DNA of 55,310 bases from Candidatus Eremiobacteraceae bacterium (lineage in GTDB: Bacteria > Vulcanimicrobiota > Vulcanimicrobiia > Eremiobacterales > Eremiobacteraceae): assembly GCA_035710745.1 (NCBI GenBank), contig DASTCX010000035.1, forward strand, positions 94,891-150,200, given 5' to 3'. Shown in pieces: positions 31,757-40,484 of this stretch. The notes beneath the pieces were generated by a model. The model was not told the DNA's origin, searched no databases, and worked only from the letters and a program-made list of their open reading frames with translations. Position 1 is the first letter of the stretch, and every line of letters begins with the position of its first letter. The translations under genes and the position numbers were made by a program.

Positions 31757-34192
31757 TTAGCGTCGCAACGTCATGACGAACGTCACCGCCGGGCCTTGCA
31801 GCGAGAACGCGTCGGTCGGGATCGGTCCGGCCAGGCCTCCGTACGGCACGCCCTGGCCTGCGAGCGTGTAGCCGGCGTCGTACACGCCTGTGAGGTTCGT
31901 GCCGTAGAGCCCAGCCTCGAAAGCGCCACGCCGCCAAGTCAGCCCGGCCTGCAACTGCGCGAACGGCGGCCGGTTCAGCTCGTTGTAGCGTCCTTCGTAG
32001 CGCACGAGCGCGTCCTCCGAAAGCGCGCCATCGCTGTCATGCTCGAGATCGAAGGTCGCCGTCTGGAGCGGCACGCCGAGATATTGCTCGCCGGCGACGA
32101 TCGAACCGTCTTGGAAGAGCGGGGACACGGTGGTCGGCGCTGCCGCATCGACGGCATACGCGACCCGCGCCCGCGTCGACCCGCCGATGAGCCAGCTCGC
32201 ATGGCTCTCAAGTCCCTCGTAGACCGAATCTCCGACGTTGATCGGAAAGCTCTCGCACTCATTCGGAGGCGGAGGTGGTCCGCCGGAGGGATTGCAATCG
32301 ACCGACGGGATGAAGCGGTGCGACGAGTCGCGCAGCGACGTGCGGAACACGTCGATGCCGACGCGCGCGGACCGTGCGCCGCCGAAGAGGTGCTCGAATC
32401 CGAGCCCGATATCGGTCGCGCGATCCGCGGTGAGGTGCGGATTGCCGATGTCGAAGAAACCGTCCGGATCGGGCGGCGGAAGCGATGCCGGCACGTACAG
32501 CTCGAGCAGCTGTGGCGACTGGAAAGTCGTGCCGAACGATGCCCGGATCGACGTCTGCGCGTCGGGCGTCCACACGACGCCGACACGCGGGTCCGTGCTC
32601 GCGCCAAAGGTGCTGAAGTCGCTCGCATACGCGGCGGCCTCGACGTGGATCTTCGAGCTCGCGTCCACCGCATAGCGGATTCCAAGAGATCGCTGCGTCT
32701 GTCCGAGTACGACCGGGGATGGACCAGCGGCGCCTGCGGCGGCGAGCGGGCCGACGACGATCTGATCCTGTGCGCCGCCGGGAGTCGGCACCGTGCGAAG
32801 CGATTCGGTACGCAGGTCTGCTTTGATCGTGAGCAGGCCAGAAGAGAATGGTCGATCGATCTGAACGACGTCGTCGCCGATCAGATCGCGTTCGTCGAGC
32901 AGGAAAGGATCCGTGCCCGCTGCCGGTCCGACGACCGACTGGTCGAACAGCGACGTCAGATGACGGATCGTGAGGGTCGCCGGAGCCGCGCCCGCCTGGT
33001 CGGCGTGGCCGAGCGGAAGCTGGACGTCGAGACCGTATGCGCCGTCGTGCGTCAGCTGCGCCGAGCCGGAGAAATCGACGTGCGTCGCCTGCGCCGGGAT
33101 CAGTGCCGGCGTTTCGATCGCGCTCAAAGACGCCGAAAGGTCGTGAAAAGCGCTTTGCCCGCTCGCGGTGACGAGCACCGAGCCGGCGCCGCCATCGATC
33201 CCGAAGCGGACTTTCGCGAGCGCCGTCGATCCGTTCACGCCGCTGCCGACGAAGATGTTATCGCCGTCCGTCGACAGCACCGCGGCGTCGGGGTCGCCGC
33301 GCGTCGTCTGCCGATGGAGCGATATCGCGTAGCCGACGCCCGAGTCCGATCCGGTCGCTTGTGCGGTCGCACCGAACGCACCGAACGATCCCATGCTCAA
33401 GCGCATGAGCGCGTGCGACGTCGACGTCGGGTCGAGCGTCTGCACGTTGATCGTGCCGCCGATGGTGTTCGGCCCGGCGAGCGAACCCGGCGAGATGCCG
33501 TCGACGACCTGCACGGATTCGAGCTGCGCCGGATCGATGAGCGACAGGTCGAACGCTCCCGATCCGCCGCTGTTGATCGCGTGGCCATCGAGGTCGACGA
33601 GCGTCTCGGTCGGGTCAGGACCGCGAAGCGATACCGCGGCCGGCGCAGCAGGATTGCCGCCGGTCGGCCGCACGACGACGGCGATGTCGGCTTCATCCGC
33701 GAGCAGCGACGCGAGGTCGCCGCCGCCGCGCGCCGCATAGGTGCGCACGTCGAGCTGCTGCGTCGGCGCCGATGAGGTCTGCAATGCGTCGCCGGCGCGC
33801 GTGACGACGCGCCCGATCGTCGTCAGCGACGACGTCGATCGCGCGAGCTGCACGTCGATGATCGTCGTCTGCCCGGTTACTGCGCTCACTTCACGCGCAC
33901 CGGGCGACTCGTAGCCTTTCGCATATACGTCGAAGACGTACGTGCCCGGTGCGACTGCTATCGAGTAGCGGCCCTGCGGATCAGTCGAGGCCGATCGGGT
34001 GATGCCGTTGCGGACGAACGTCACGAGGGCCCGATTGACCGGCGTACCGTCGATCGTCGTGACGGTGCCGGTGACGGGAGCGCTTTCAATCGCGGCGGGC
34101 GCCGCGACGGCAGGCTCGCCGAACATGATCACTGCCGCGAGTAAAAGCGGAGCGAAGAACAAGCGTCGCGCGCGCGACAAACTGATGCGCAT
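31757..34192 (-). CDS. TonB-dependent outer-membrane receptor with N-terminal carboxypeptidase-regulatory domain
   Basis: The 811-residue protein has a signal peptide (about 1-30), a CarboxypepD_reg-like domain (about 40-115, VTGTVTTIDGTPVNRALVTFV), a plug (about 140-255; DPTETLVDLDGH and GPNTIGGTINVQT) and a long beta-barrel ending with Phe-containing VTFVMTLRR. It should import a ligand across an outer membrane with TonB energy. This is the main evidence that the organism is diderm. No adjacent TonB/ExbB genes identify the ligand. The gene is a single unit by spacing. Confidence 0.93.
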   Translation of the reverse strand: MRISLSRARRLFFAPLLLAAVIMFGEPAVAAPAAIESAPVTGTVTTIDGTPVNRALVTFVRNGITRSASTDPQGRYSIAVAPGTYVFDVYAKGYESPGAREVSAVTGQTTIIDVQLARSTSSLTTIGRVVTRAGDALQTSSAPTQQLDVRTYAARGGGDLASLLADEADIAVVVRPTGGNPAAPAAVSLRGPDPTETLVDLDGHAINSGGSGAFDLSLIDPAQLESVQVVDGISPGSLAGPNTIGGTINVQTLDPTSTSHALMRLSMGSFGAFGATAQATGSDSGVGYAISLHRQTTRGDPDAAVLSTDGDNIFVGSGVNGSTALAKVRFGIDGGAGSVLVTASGQSAFHDLSASLSAIETPALIPAQATHVDFSGSAQLTHDGAYGLDVQLPLGHADQAGAAPATLTIRHLTSLFDQSVVGPAAGTDPFLLDERDLIGDDVVQIDRPFSSGLLTIKADLRTESLRTVPTPGGAQDQIVVGPLAAAGAAGPSPVVLGQTQRSLGIRYAVDASSKIHVEAAAYASDFSTFGASTDPRVGVVWTPDAQTSIRASFGTTFQSPQLLELYVPASLPPPDPDGFFDIGNPHLTADRATDIGLGFEHLFGGARSARVGIDVFRTSLRDSSHRFIPSVDCNPSGGPPPPPNECESFPINVGDSVYEGLESHASWLIGGSTRARVAYAVDAAAPTTVSPLFQDGSIVAGEQYLGVPLQTATFDLEHDSDGALSEDALVRYEGRYNELNRPPFAQLQAGLTWRRGAFEAGLYGTNLTGVYDAGYTLAGQGVPYGGLAGPIPTDAFSLQGPAVTFVMTLRR

Positions 34193-34264
34193 GATGCGGG
34201 AACCGCCTTGTCGTCCGGCCGGCGGCCGGATGCGTGGGAACCGAGGGGCCGGATCCGCGTTAGG

Positions 34265-34951
34265 TCAGGCGGCTTTGGGCGGAGCGCGTTTCCCCGCACG
34301 ACGGGAAAGGACGGAGCCGCGTCCTGATGCAGGCGGAGTTTCGATCAGTCGCCTGTGCGCGTCGGCGCGCGACCCGGCGGCGTCGCGCCGAGCGACGAGC
34401 CGTACGAGCGCGGACGTCAAGCGACGCGTCGAAGCCGACAGCGCGCGCAGACCACGCCAGAGTGCAAGCGCGACGAGGATGCCGGTCGCGCAAACGATGC
34501 TCGACCCGAGCCAGATCGAACCGCCGAGGGTCGAAGCGAAGCCCGGCTGGATACCGGTCGCGAGGCGACCGTCGATCGACTCCATCGCGACGAGGACGAC
34601 CAACGTCGCGGGTACGATTGCGAGCACGAGGCGCAGCGGCGTGCGCAGCCCGCTTGCTCCGAGCACCGCGTCGAGCGCGCCCCTGAAGCGCCGCGCGTCG
34701 GCGAGAGCAGCGATCAGGAACACGAAGGCGCCGACGAGCGTCAGCCCCGCCGCGACGAGCGTCGCGATCGATCGCGACACGTGACCGATGTGGTCGTACG
34801 TGTCGTGCGGCACGAGGTAGTCGCCCGCCGCATCGATGGCATAGTGCGCTGCGACGGCGGCGACGCACGCGGCCGAGAAAAGAACGGCGATGCCGAACAT
34901 GGCCGGCATCGCGCGGCGTGCGAGCGATCTCATCCTGAGGCGGACGCGCAT
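34265..34951 (-). CDS. Four-helix membrane protein of unknown function
   Basis: From ATG 34951 the 228-residue protein has four hydrophobic segments (about 15-37, 57-82, 103-123, 137-160) and a basic, Arg-rich C-terminal tail. The frame is open much further upstream but runs antisense-like through the anti-sigma gene. It starts 44 bases after the anti-sigma stop, so it may be the third gene of the sigma operon. An inner ATG at 34933 is also possible. No family recognised. Confidence 0.65.
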   Translation of the reverse strand: MRVRLRMRSLARRAMPAMFGIAVLFSAACVAAVAAHYAIDAAGDYLVPHDTYDHIGHVSRSIATLVAAGLTLVGAFVFLIAALADARRFRGALDAVLGASGLRTPLRLVLAIVPATLVVLVAMESIDGRLATGIQPGFASTLGGSIWLGSSIVCATGILVALALWRGLRALSASTRRLTSALVRLVARRDAAGSRADAHRRLIETPPASGRGSVLSRRAGKRAPPKAA

Positions 34952-34995
34952 GAGAGAGCGATTCGCGTCAGGCGGCGGCGCTCCCCGGGCGCCGC

Positions 34996-36201
34996 CTAGA
35001 ATCGGCGGCGGCTCGCTGCGACTATCCCGCCGGCAAGAGCGACACCCAGGACGTACGGCCCATAGGCCACGATCCAGAGCAGTGCACCGACGATCGCGAT
35101 CGTGAACGCTTTGACCGATCCGAGCGCCGCGGCCCACGAGCTGGCCAGTTGCGCACCGATGCCGACGCTCACCGAGCGGGCAGGCGCTTCGTCCTGCAGG
35201 TCGACCGTGACAGTCGACATCGCGACGCGATGCTGCAGCGCTTGTACCTCTGCGTCGAGCTGCTCGATCTGTTCGCGCGTCGAAGAGACCTGGTTCTCGA
35301 CGGCGAGCACGTCGTCGATCTTGCCAGCGCGCGACATGATCTTGAGAAGGTCGGATTCGGTGCTGCGCAGGTTGCGAAGCCGCGCTTGCCCGTCGACGAT
35401 CTGCGTCGAGACGTCCTCGGCGCCGACCGATCGCGACTGGACTCCGCCGATCTTGCCGAGCGCGTCGAGCGTCGATTCGAAGCGGAGCTGCGGCACGCCG
35501 ATCTCGACGTGTGCCGTGTGCACGACGCCGGGCTGCGTCGGCGTCTCGTCGTCGAGCGAGAGCATCTCGCCGCCTTCCGCGCGCGCGGTCGCGCTGACGC
35601 TGCCGATCGCCTTCTCGACGTCGGGGACGATGAGGCTCATGCCCGCGGTGCGAGCGACCTGGCCGGTGCTTTGCATCGAGGGCTCGAGCTGTGCTTGACC
35701 TGTCTTCGCCGCGGCTGCGGGTGCGGGGGCGCCGGCGTCTCGTCCGACTACGGCGTTCGCCGCGTAGCTTGCGGGCGCGATGCGTTCGAGCGCGATCGGC
35801 GTCGAGCCGTTCGTCGACCCGTACGACGCGAGCGACTCGGGCGCGGGCTTCGGCGTGATGAAGATGCCGAACACGACGAGCGCTCCAAGCGCCGACGACA
35901 CGACGAGCGCGCGCCTCCACGGCGTGAGCGACCACCACCAACCGAACCATGGATGACCGAGCCGCTTGCGCTCTTCTTCTTTTTCGATCGCGTCGAGCGC
36001 GCGCGCGAGGCCACGCCCGCTCGGCTCGGGAGCGGTCGCCTCGAGCTCGAGCATCGCGGTCTGGATCTTCGCGAGCTCATCGACTTCGGCAGCGCACGCG
36101 TCGCATGACGCGACCTCGAGCGCAGCCGACTGCCGCTCGCCCATCGGCAGCGTGCCGTTGACGTACCAGGGCAGCAGCTCTGCGATCTTCGCGTGGCTCA
36201 T
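34996..36201 (-). CDS. Anti-sigma factor fused to a DUF4349 domain
   Basis: The 401-residue protein has an N-terminal anti-sigma-like domain (LPWYVNGTLP, then Cys33-x2-Cys36), a membrane helix (about 96-113), a DUF4349 domain outside (about 185-355; a coiled-coil core with RLRNLRSTESDLLKIMSRAGKIDDVLAVENQV), and a second membrane helix near 365-385. The zinc-motif His expected four residues before Cys33 is Glu29, so zinc binding may be lost. It overlaps the ECF gene by four bases, as sigma/anti-sigma pairs do. DUF4349 may be the sensor. Confidence 0.87.
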   Translation of the reverse strand: MSHAKIAELLPWYVNGTLPMGERQSAALEVASCDACAAEVDELAKIQTAMLELEATAPEPSGRGLARALDAIEKEEERKRLGHPWFGWWWSLTPWRRALVVSSALGALVVFGIFITPKPAPESLASYGSTNGSTPIALERIAPASYAANAVVGRDAGAPAPAAAAKTGQAQLEPSMQSTGQVARTAGMSLIVPDVEKAIGSVSATARAEGGEMLSLDDETPTQPGVVHTAHVEIGVPQLRFESTLDALGKIGGVQSRSVGAEDVSTQIVDGQARLRNLRSTESDLLKIMSRAGKIDDVLAVENQVSSTREQIEQLDAEVQALQHRVAMSTVTVDLQDEAPARSVSVGIGAQLASSWAAALGSVKAFTIAIVGALLWIVAYGPYVLGVALAGGIVAASRRRF

Positions 36202-36797
36202 GAGACGTCCGCCCGGACGCCGCGGCGCTCGAGCGTCTCTTTGAGCCGCTTTTTCGCGTAGAACATCCTCGTCTTCACCGTGTTCACCGGACAGCCGACG
36301 ATCTGCGCGATCTCGGCGTAGCCGTAGCCGTGTCCGAACGTCAGCACGAGCACCGCACGATGCTCGGCCGATAGGGTGGCGAGCGCGAGCGCGACGTCGT
36401 TACGCACGCTCTCGTGCAGCGCGGCAGCCTCTGGCGCGAGCCGCTGGTCGTCCGGCGCGTTCTCGACCGCATGAAGGTCGACGACCGGCGGCCGGCGGCG
36501 GCGCAGCGCATCCATCGCCTTGTGATAAGCGATGCCGAAAACCCAGACCGACGGTTTCGATCTGCCATGGAACCGAGCAGCGTTCTTCCAGACCTCGACG
36601 AGCACGTCGTCGGTGAGCTCCTCCGCCAGTTCGACGACATGGACGAAATGGAGGAAGTACCGGAACAGCGGCCGCTGATACGCACCGTAGAGCCGCTCGA
36701 AGGCGGCGCGATCCCCGCGCGCGATCTGCGCGATCCACAAACCTTCGAGCGCCGGGCCGTCGTCGGGTAGCGGCATACCGTCTAGTCGCTTGGACAT
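36198..36797 (-). CDS. ECF-type RNA polymerase sigma factor
   Basis: The 199-residue factor has region 2 (RGDRAAFERLYGAYQRPLFRYFLHF, LTDDVLVEVWKNA, VWVFGIAYHKAMD) and region 4 (LSAEHRAVLVLTFGHGYGYAEIAQIVGCPVNTVKTRMFYAKKRLK). The frame extends to 36869, into the cupin gene; I use the ATG at 36797, 20 bases after the cupin stop. Its stop overlaps the anti-sigma start. The operon may run cupin, sigma, anti-sigma, membrane protein. Confidence 0.9.
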   Translation of the reverse strand: MSKRLDGMPLPDDGPALEGLWIAQIARGDRAAFERLYGAYQRPLFRYFLHFVHVVELAEELTDDVLVEVWKNAARFHGRSKPSVWVFGIAYHKAMDALRRRRPPVVDLHAVENAPDDQRLAPEAAALHESVRNDVALALATLSAEHRAVLVLTFGHGYGYAEIAQIVGCPVNTVKTRMFYAKKRLKETLERRGVRADVS

Positions 36798-36817
36798 CTC
36801 AAAAGGTTCATCGGGCG

Positions 36818-37153
36818 CTACCCGTGTCCGGACGCACCACCGCTCGGCGGCCCGAAGAAAAACACCCACACGGCGAATGTTTCGCCGATGTCTTCGAAGC
36901 GATGGGCCTCTCCCGCCGGGACAAATATGAGGTCCCCGGCCGCCACGCTCTGCCGGCCTTCCGGGGACGCGAACGACGCCGTGCCGGTCGCGACGACGTA
37001 CAGCTCATCGCAATCGTGCGGGGTTTGCGGATCGACGCCGCGGGGCGCATAGTATTCGACCTCGACGCCGTAGCGGTCGACTATGGGCGTCGCGAGGTTG
37101 TCGGAAGGACGTGGTTTCGCCGCCGCGTCGGACGGACCGATGATCCAGCTCAT
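36818..37153 (-). CDS. Small cupin-domain protein
   Basis: The 111-residue single-domain cupin has the metal-site motifs HDCDELYVVATGTASF and AGDLIFVPAGEAHRFEDIG; the last His is a typical ligand and another lies in PHDCDE. Small cupins range from sugar isomerases to dioxygenases and sensors, so no reaction can be assigned. It lies immediately upstream of the ECF sigma gene and could be co-transcribed. Confidence 0.85.
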   Translation of the reverse strand: MSWIIGPSDAAAKPRPSDNLATPIVDRYGVEVEYYAPRGVDPQTPHDCDELYVVATGTASFASPEGRQSVAAGDLIFVPAGEAHRFEDIGETFAVWVFFFGPPSGGASGHG

Positions 37154-37175
37154 GTGCGATGAGTGCGCAGAAAAC

Positions 37176-37238
37176 GAGCGGTCGACCTTTGCCTCTGAGA
37201 AAATGTAGCGGTCGAGCTTTAGCTCGACCGCCGCGGCC
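37176..37238. repeat. Intergenic repeats: half copy (4a) and full GGTCGAG copy (4b)
   Basis: A left half, GAGCGGTCGACCTTTGCC (37176-37193), is followed by a complete stem CGGTCGAGCT-TT-AGCTCGACCG (37209-37230) with GTAG and CCGCGGCC flanks. They lie between the cupin start and the end of the lipoprotein gene. Confidence 0.8.
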
Positions 37239-37257
37239 TTCCCTCACACGCCTTCTA

Positions 37258-37932
37258 TCACGGATAGCCCGGCGGGAAGACATACGCCGGTATCCAGCTC
37301 GGCGGCGTGCCGATGACGAGCGTGATCTCCTCGAACGGTGAGAACGCGATCGTCGTCGGATCCATTCCCGGCTGGAGCACGCCGTCGATGTAGACCGAGA
37401 CCGAGCCCGAGTAACCGGCAAACCCGTTCGTGCTCAGCGGCTCGCCCCAAAGATCGAAGTACTGCGCGAGGGTGAACGCCCTGCCGTCCGGCGGCTCGAT
37501 GTGGATGATGCCCGTCTCGTCGTGCGTGTGCACATAGTAGACGCATTTGGCATGATAGACGAACTTGTTGTGGCCAGGCTGCTTCATGCCGGTGCCGCGC
37601 GGCAGCGCGATCTGTTCGCCGTTGACGAACATAGAGAGGTGGACGTGGTGGTGGAACTGGTTGTCGAGCGCGCCCTTGCAATCGATGCCGTCGATCTGCT
37701 GGCCGTGACCGCCGGTCGACGTGTCGCCTTCGGGAAAGGTGTCGGTCCCTACGGTCGTTCCGATGACGAGTTGCATCGGCGTCGGCGACGGCGTCGGCGA
37801 CGGTGCGAGCGTCGGGCTGGGCTGCGGGTTCGGGGCGACCGCGCTCGACGCCCCGCCGCCGGCGCCGCAACCGATCGACGCCGCCGCTGCGATGGCGCAT
37901 AGAACCATGCCGGCGAATGCGGTTGATCTCAT
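37258..37932 (-). CDS. Histidine-rich lipoprotein (tandem copy 1), unknown family
   Basis: A 224-residue protein with a lipobox (SIGC, around residue 22), a Pro/Ser/Thr spacer, and a conserved domain. That domain contains QFHHHVHLSMFVNGEQIALP and HAKCVYYVHTHDETGIIHIE, clusters of His, Asp, Glu and Cys that suggest a metal site. GGGGGGAGC precedes the ATG at 37932. The protein is closely related (around 70% by eye in the domain) to the next gene upstream, so the pair arose by tandem duplication. Function unknown; outer-membrane or periplasmic copper or iron handling is a guess. Confidence 0.75.
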   Translation of the reverse strand: MRSTAFAGMVLCAIAAAASIGCGAGGGASSAVAPNPQPSPTLAPSPTPSPTPMQLVIGTTVGTDTFPEGDTSTGGHGQQIDGIDCKGALDNQFHHHVHLSMFVNGEQIALPRGTGMKQPGHNKFVYHAKCVYYVHTHDETGIIHIEPPDGRAFTLAQYFDLWGEPLSTNGFAGYSGSVSVYIDGVLQPGMDPTTIAFSPFEEITLVIGTPPSWIPAYVFPPGYP

Positions 37933-38031
37933 CGATTGCTCCCCCCAAGCGACTCGGTGAATCCTCGATGATTCCTCGCCACCCGGCAGCGCCTCCCGCC
38001 GAGTCGCCGCTCGCTCGAAGAGCAAACGAGA

Positions 38032-38057
38032 GCGGCCGATCGTATACGATCGGCCGC
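38032..38057 (-). terminator. Perfect palindrome between the two lipoprotein genes
   Basis: A 26-base perfect palindrome centred between 38044 and 38045 (arms GCGGCCGATCGTA) lies 25 bases beyond the stop of lipoprotein copy 2 and likely ends its transcript. Confidence 0.65.
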
Positions 38058-38082
38058 CTTTCTCAGTGCCGCGGATCCGCGA

Positions 38083-38760
38083 TCACGGATAACCCGCCGG
38101 GAAGAGGTACACCGGTATCCAGCTCGGCGGGGTGCCGATGACGAGCGTGATCTCCTCGTACGGCGAGAACGTCACCGTGTTCGGATCCATCCCCGGCTGC
38201 AGCACGCTGTTGATGTACACCGCGACCGCACCCGTGTAGCCGGCGAAACCGTTCGTGCTCAGCGGCTCGCCCCAGATGTCGAAGTATTGCTTAAGGTTGA
38301 AGGTCCGCGCGGTCGGCGGTTCGATGTGGATGATGCCCGTCTCGTCGTGCGTGTGCAAGAAGTACGCGCACGTCGCGTGATAGATGAACGCGCCGTGCCC
38401 CGGATTCTTCATGCCGGTGCCGCGAGGCAGAGCGATCTGCTCGCCGTTCACGAACATCGAGAGATGGACGTGATGGTGGAACTGGTTATTGAGAAACGCG
38501 CGGCAGTTGATCCGATCGACCTGCTGACCGTTTCCGCCCGACGCGGTGTCGCCTTCAGGAAATACGTCCGTGCCGATCGTCTCGCCGAGCGAGAGTTGGA
38601 TCGGCGTCGGCGTCGGTGTCGGCGACGTGAACCGCGACACTTTCGCGGCCGGCGGTTGCGAGAGGACGGATCCGCCCGTCGTGCCGGAACCGCCGCAGCC
38701 GACGATGGTCGCTACCGCGACGGCACCGGCCGCTATAAAAACGAGTGCAGATGTCTTCAT
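38083..38760 (-). CDS. Histidine-rich lipoprotein (tandem copy 2), unknown family
   Basis: The 225-residue protein has a lipobox (TIVGC, Cys24), a Thr/Pro-rich spacer and the same domain as copy 1 (QFHHHVHLSMFVNGEQ, then ATCAYFLHTHDETGIIHIE, ending GTPPSWIPVYLFPAGYP). The two copies diverge mainly in the leader and spacer, while His and Cys positions are kept, so they are under purifying selection. Start ATG 38760. A palindrome separates the two genes, so they may be expressed separately. Confidence 0.75.
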   Translation of the reverse strand: MKTSALVFIAAGAVAVATIVGCGGSGTTGGSVLSQPPAAKVSRFTSPTPTPTPIQLSLGETIGTDVFPEGDTASGGNGQQVDRINCRAFLNNQFHHHVHLSMFVNGEQIALPRGTGMKNPGHGAFIYHATCAYFLHTHDETGIIHIEPPTARTFNLKQYFDIWGEPLSTNGFAGYTGAVAVYINSVLQPGMDPNTVTFSPYEEITLVIGTPPSWIPVYLFPAGYP

Positions 38761-38878
38761 TAGCAATGAGCCCCCATCGATCTGCCTAAGCTCCTCTAAG
38801 TTCTACCCTGGCCGAGCGGCGTCCCCGCGAGGTACCAGGGCCTTTCTTCCCTTTTTACGCTTCGTCAAAAAGGGGGAG

Positions 38879-38908
38879 CGGTCGAGATTCATCTCGACCG
38901 CCGCGGCC
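38879..38908. repeat. Intergenic inverted repeat, GGTCGAG type (copy 5)
   Basis: CGGTCGAGAT-TC-ATCTCGACCG (38879-38900) with GGAG left and CCGCGGCC right flanks, between lipoprotein copy 2 and the receptor remnant. Confidence 0.85.
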
Positions 38909-38924
38909 TTTCATATACGCTCGA

Positions 38925-39422
38925 TCAGAGCGGAGCTATGAGCTTGAACGTGATCTGACTGCCGGCAGCATATTGCGTCGTGTTGAAGCCGTTGTTCAGC
39001 TTGAGCAAGTACTGCTTGTCCAAGATGTTCGTCCCGGCTATCTCCCAGCCGAACCCGCTGCCGTCGGGCGGCGGACGTCTGCCGATCGACGCGCCGAGCT
39101 CGACATGCCCCGGTAAGCGACCGGTCCCGTTCTCGAACTGTGCCGGGAAGCCGCTTCCCCACGTCGTCTGGAGCGTCGCGTAGCGCTGCGGCGCGTATAC
39201 CCACGTATACGCTGTATTCAACGTGTTCGTCTGGTCGTGATCCTCGAGCGCGAAATCGTTCGCACCTTGCAGCGATCCGGGTGAGAACAAGAACGTGCCG
39301 CCCGAGATGCGCTTCGCCGAGCTTTGGCCTAGGAATTCGAACGAGCCGTCGGCCGCGGACGTCGTCGTGAACCTGTCCTGAGATTTCGCTTTGTTCATCG
39401 TCGGCGGACGACCGTATGACAT
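38925..39422 (-). pseudogene. C-terminal remnant of a TonB-dependent receptor
   Basis: The frame encodes about 165 residues that resemble only the last strands of a TonB-dependent receptor barrel: RYATLQTTWGSGFPAQFENG, GRLPGHVELGASIG, GFGWEIAGTNILDKQYLLKLNNGFNTTQY, ending in the family-like ITFKLIAPL. There is no signal peptide and no plug; a full receptor has 600 or more residues. An ATG overlaps the dinB stop (TGATG), so the fragment could still be translated, but it would lack export. Most likely it is decayed by deletion. Confidence 0.65.
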
Positions 39423-40474
39423 CAGGTGAAGAGCGATATCTGCTTCACCGACGTCTGCACGAGCGTGCTGACGCGAACGCCGACGAGCCGCACCGGCGTG
39501 TCGTCGACACCCGCGCGGCGCAGACAAAAGATCGCGGCGCCCGCGATGACGCGAGCGTCGTCGGTGGGTTGCGCCATCGACGTCTGCTTGCCGGTGACGG
39601 TGAAGTCGCCGCGTTTCACCTTGACGCCTATCGTGTGCGCGCGAAGACCGCGCTTGCGCAATCGTTCTGCCAGTTCGCCGGCTTGTTCGCGAATGATCGG
39701 GATCATCGGCTCGACGCCGATGACGTCGCGCTCGAACGTCGACTCGCTCGAAATCGATCCCGCAGTCCAGTCGCCGTCATCGGAGCTCACCTCGCGATCG
39801 TCGATGCCCCGCGCGAGGTCGCGAAGGCTCAGGCCCCACTTGCCGAAAAGTGCGAACGCTTCTTCATCCGACATCGCGGCGATCTGTTCGCATCGTACGA
39901 TAGATCGGTCCCGAAGGCGCGCTTGCGTCTTCGGCCCGACGCCCCACAGCGCGCCGACAGGTTTGTCGGCGAGATACGCGCGCTCATCGCCGGGCGCTAC
40001 CGCGGTCAAGCCGTCGGGTTTGCCGTCGTCGCACGCGACTTTGGCGACCATCTTGTTCGACGCGACGCCGATCGAGACGGCGAGCGACGTCGCAGCGCGG
40101 ACCGCATCCTTGAGCCCGCGCGCCGTCGTCACCGCCGCGTCGAGGCCGATGTCGCCGACGTCGAGGAACGCCTCGTCGAGCGAAAGTCCTTGCACTCGTT
40201 CCGCGTGGGTCCGATAGATCTCGAAGACCGCTTTGCTCGCGGTCCGATACTTGTCGAAGGTCGGCGGCACGATGACGAGATGCGGACAGCGCTGCTGGGC
40301 CATGAAGAGCGGCATCGCGCTGTGGATGCCGTAGGGTCGCGCCTCGTACGAGGCCGTGAGCACGACCGCGCGCCGGCTCGAGCCCGAGACGACCACCGGT
40401 TTACCGCGCAGCGACGGGTCGTCACGCTGTGCGACGCTCGCGTAGAACGCGTCGAGATCGGCGTGAAGTATCAC
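39422..40474 (-). CDS. dinB: DNA polymerase IV (DinB, Y family)
   Basis: DinB copies past damaged bases. The 350-residue protein has the catalytic Asp6 and Asp8 in HADLDAFYASV, SLDEAFLDV near residue 100 with the third acidic pair, the IGVASNKMVAKVA thumb-side segment, and a little-finger domain. The tail ends QISLF (345-349), a good match to the beta-clamp-binding motif QLxLF. Start GTG at 40474, ten bases after the M61 peptidase stop, so it is in that operon. Confidence 0.95.
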   Translation of the reverse strand: MILHADLDAFYASVAQRDDPSLRGKPVVVSGSSRRAVVLTASYEARPYGIHSAMPLFMAQQRCPHLVIVPPTFDKYRTASKAVFEIYRTHAERVQGLSLDEAFLDVGDIGLDAAVTTARGLKDAVRAATSLAVSIGVASNKMVAKVACDDGKPDGLTAVAPGDERAYLADKPVGALWGVGPKTQARLRDRSIVRCEQIAAMSDEEAFALFGKWGLSLRDLARGIDDREVSSDDGDWTAGSISSESTFERDVIGVEPMIPIIREQAGELAERLRKRGLRAHTIGVKVKRGDFTVTGKQTSMAQPTDDARVIAGAAIFCLRRAGVDDTPVRLVGVRVSTLVQTSVKQISLFT

Positions 40475-40484
40475 GCGGATGAAC

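Noticed and set aside
34265-35950. 561-residue version of the four-helix membrane protein
   Set aside because: The upstream part is a shadow of the anti-sigma/DUF4349 gene, with very Arg-rich composition.
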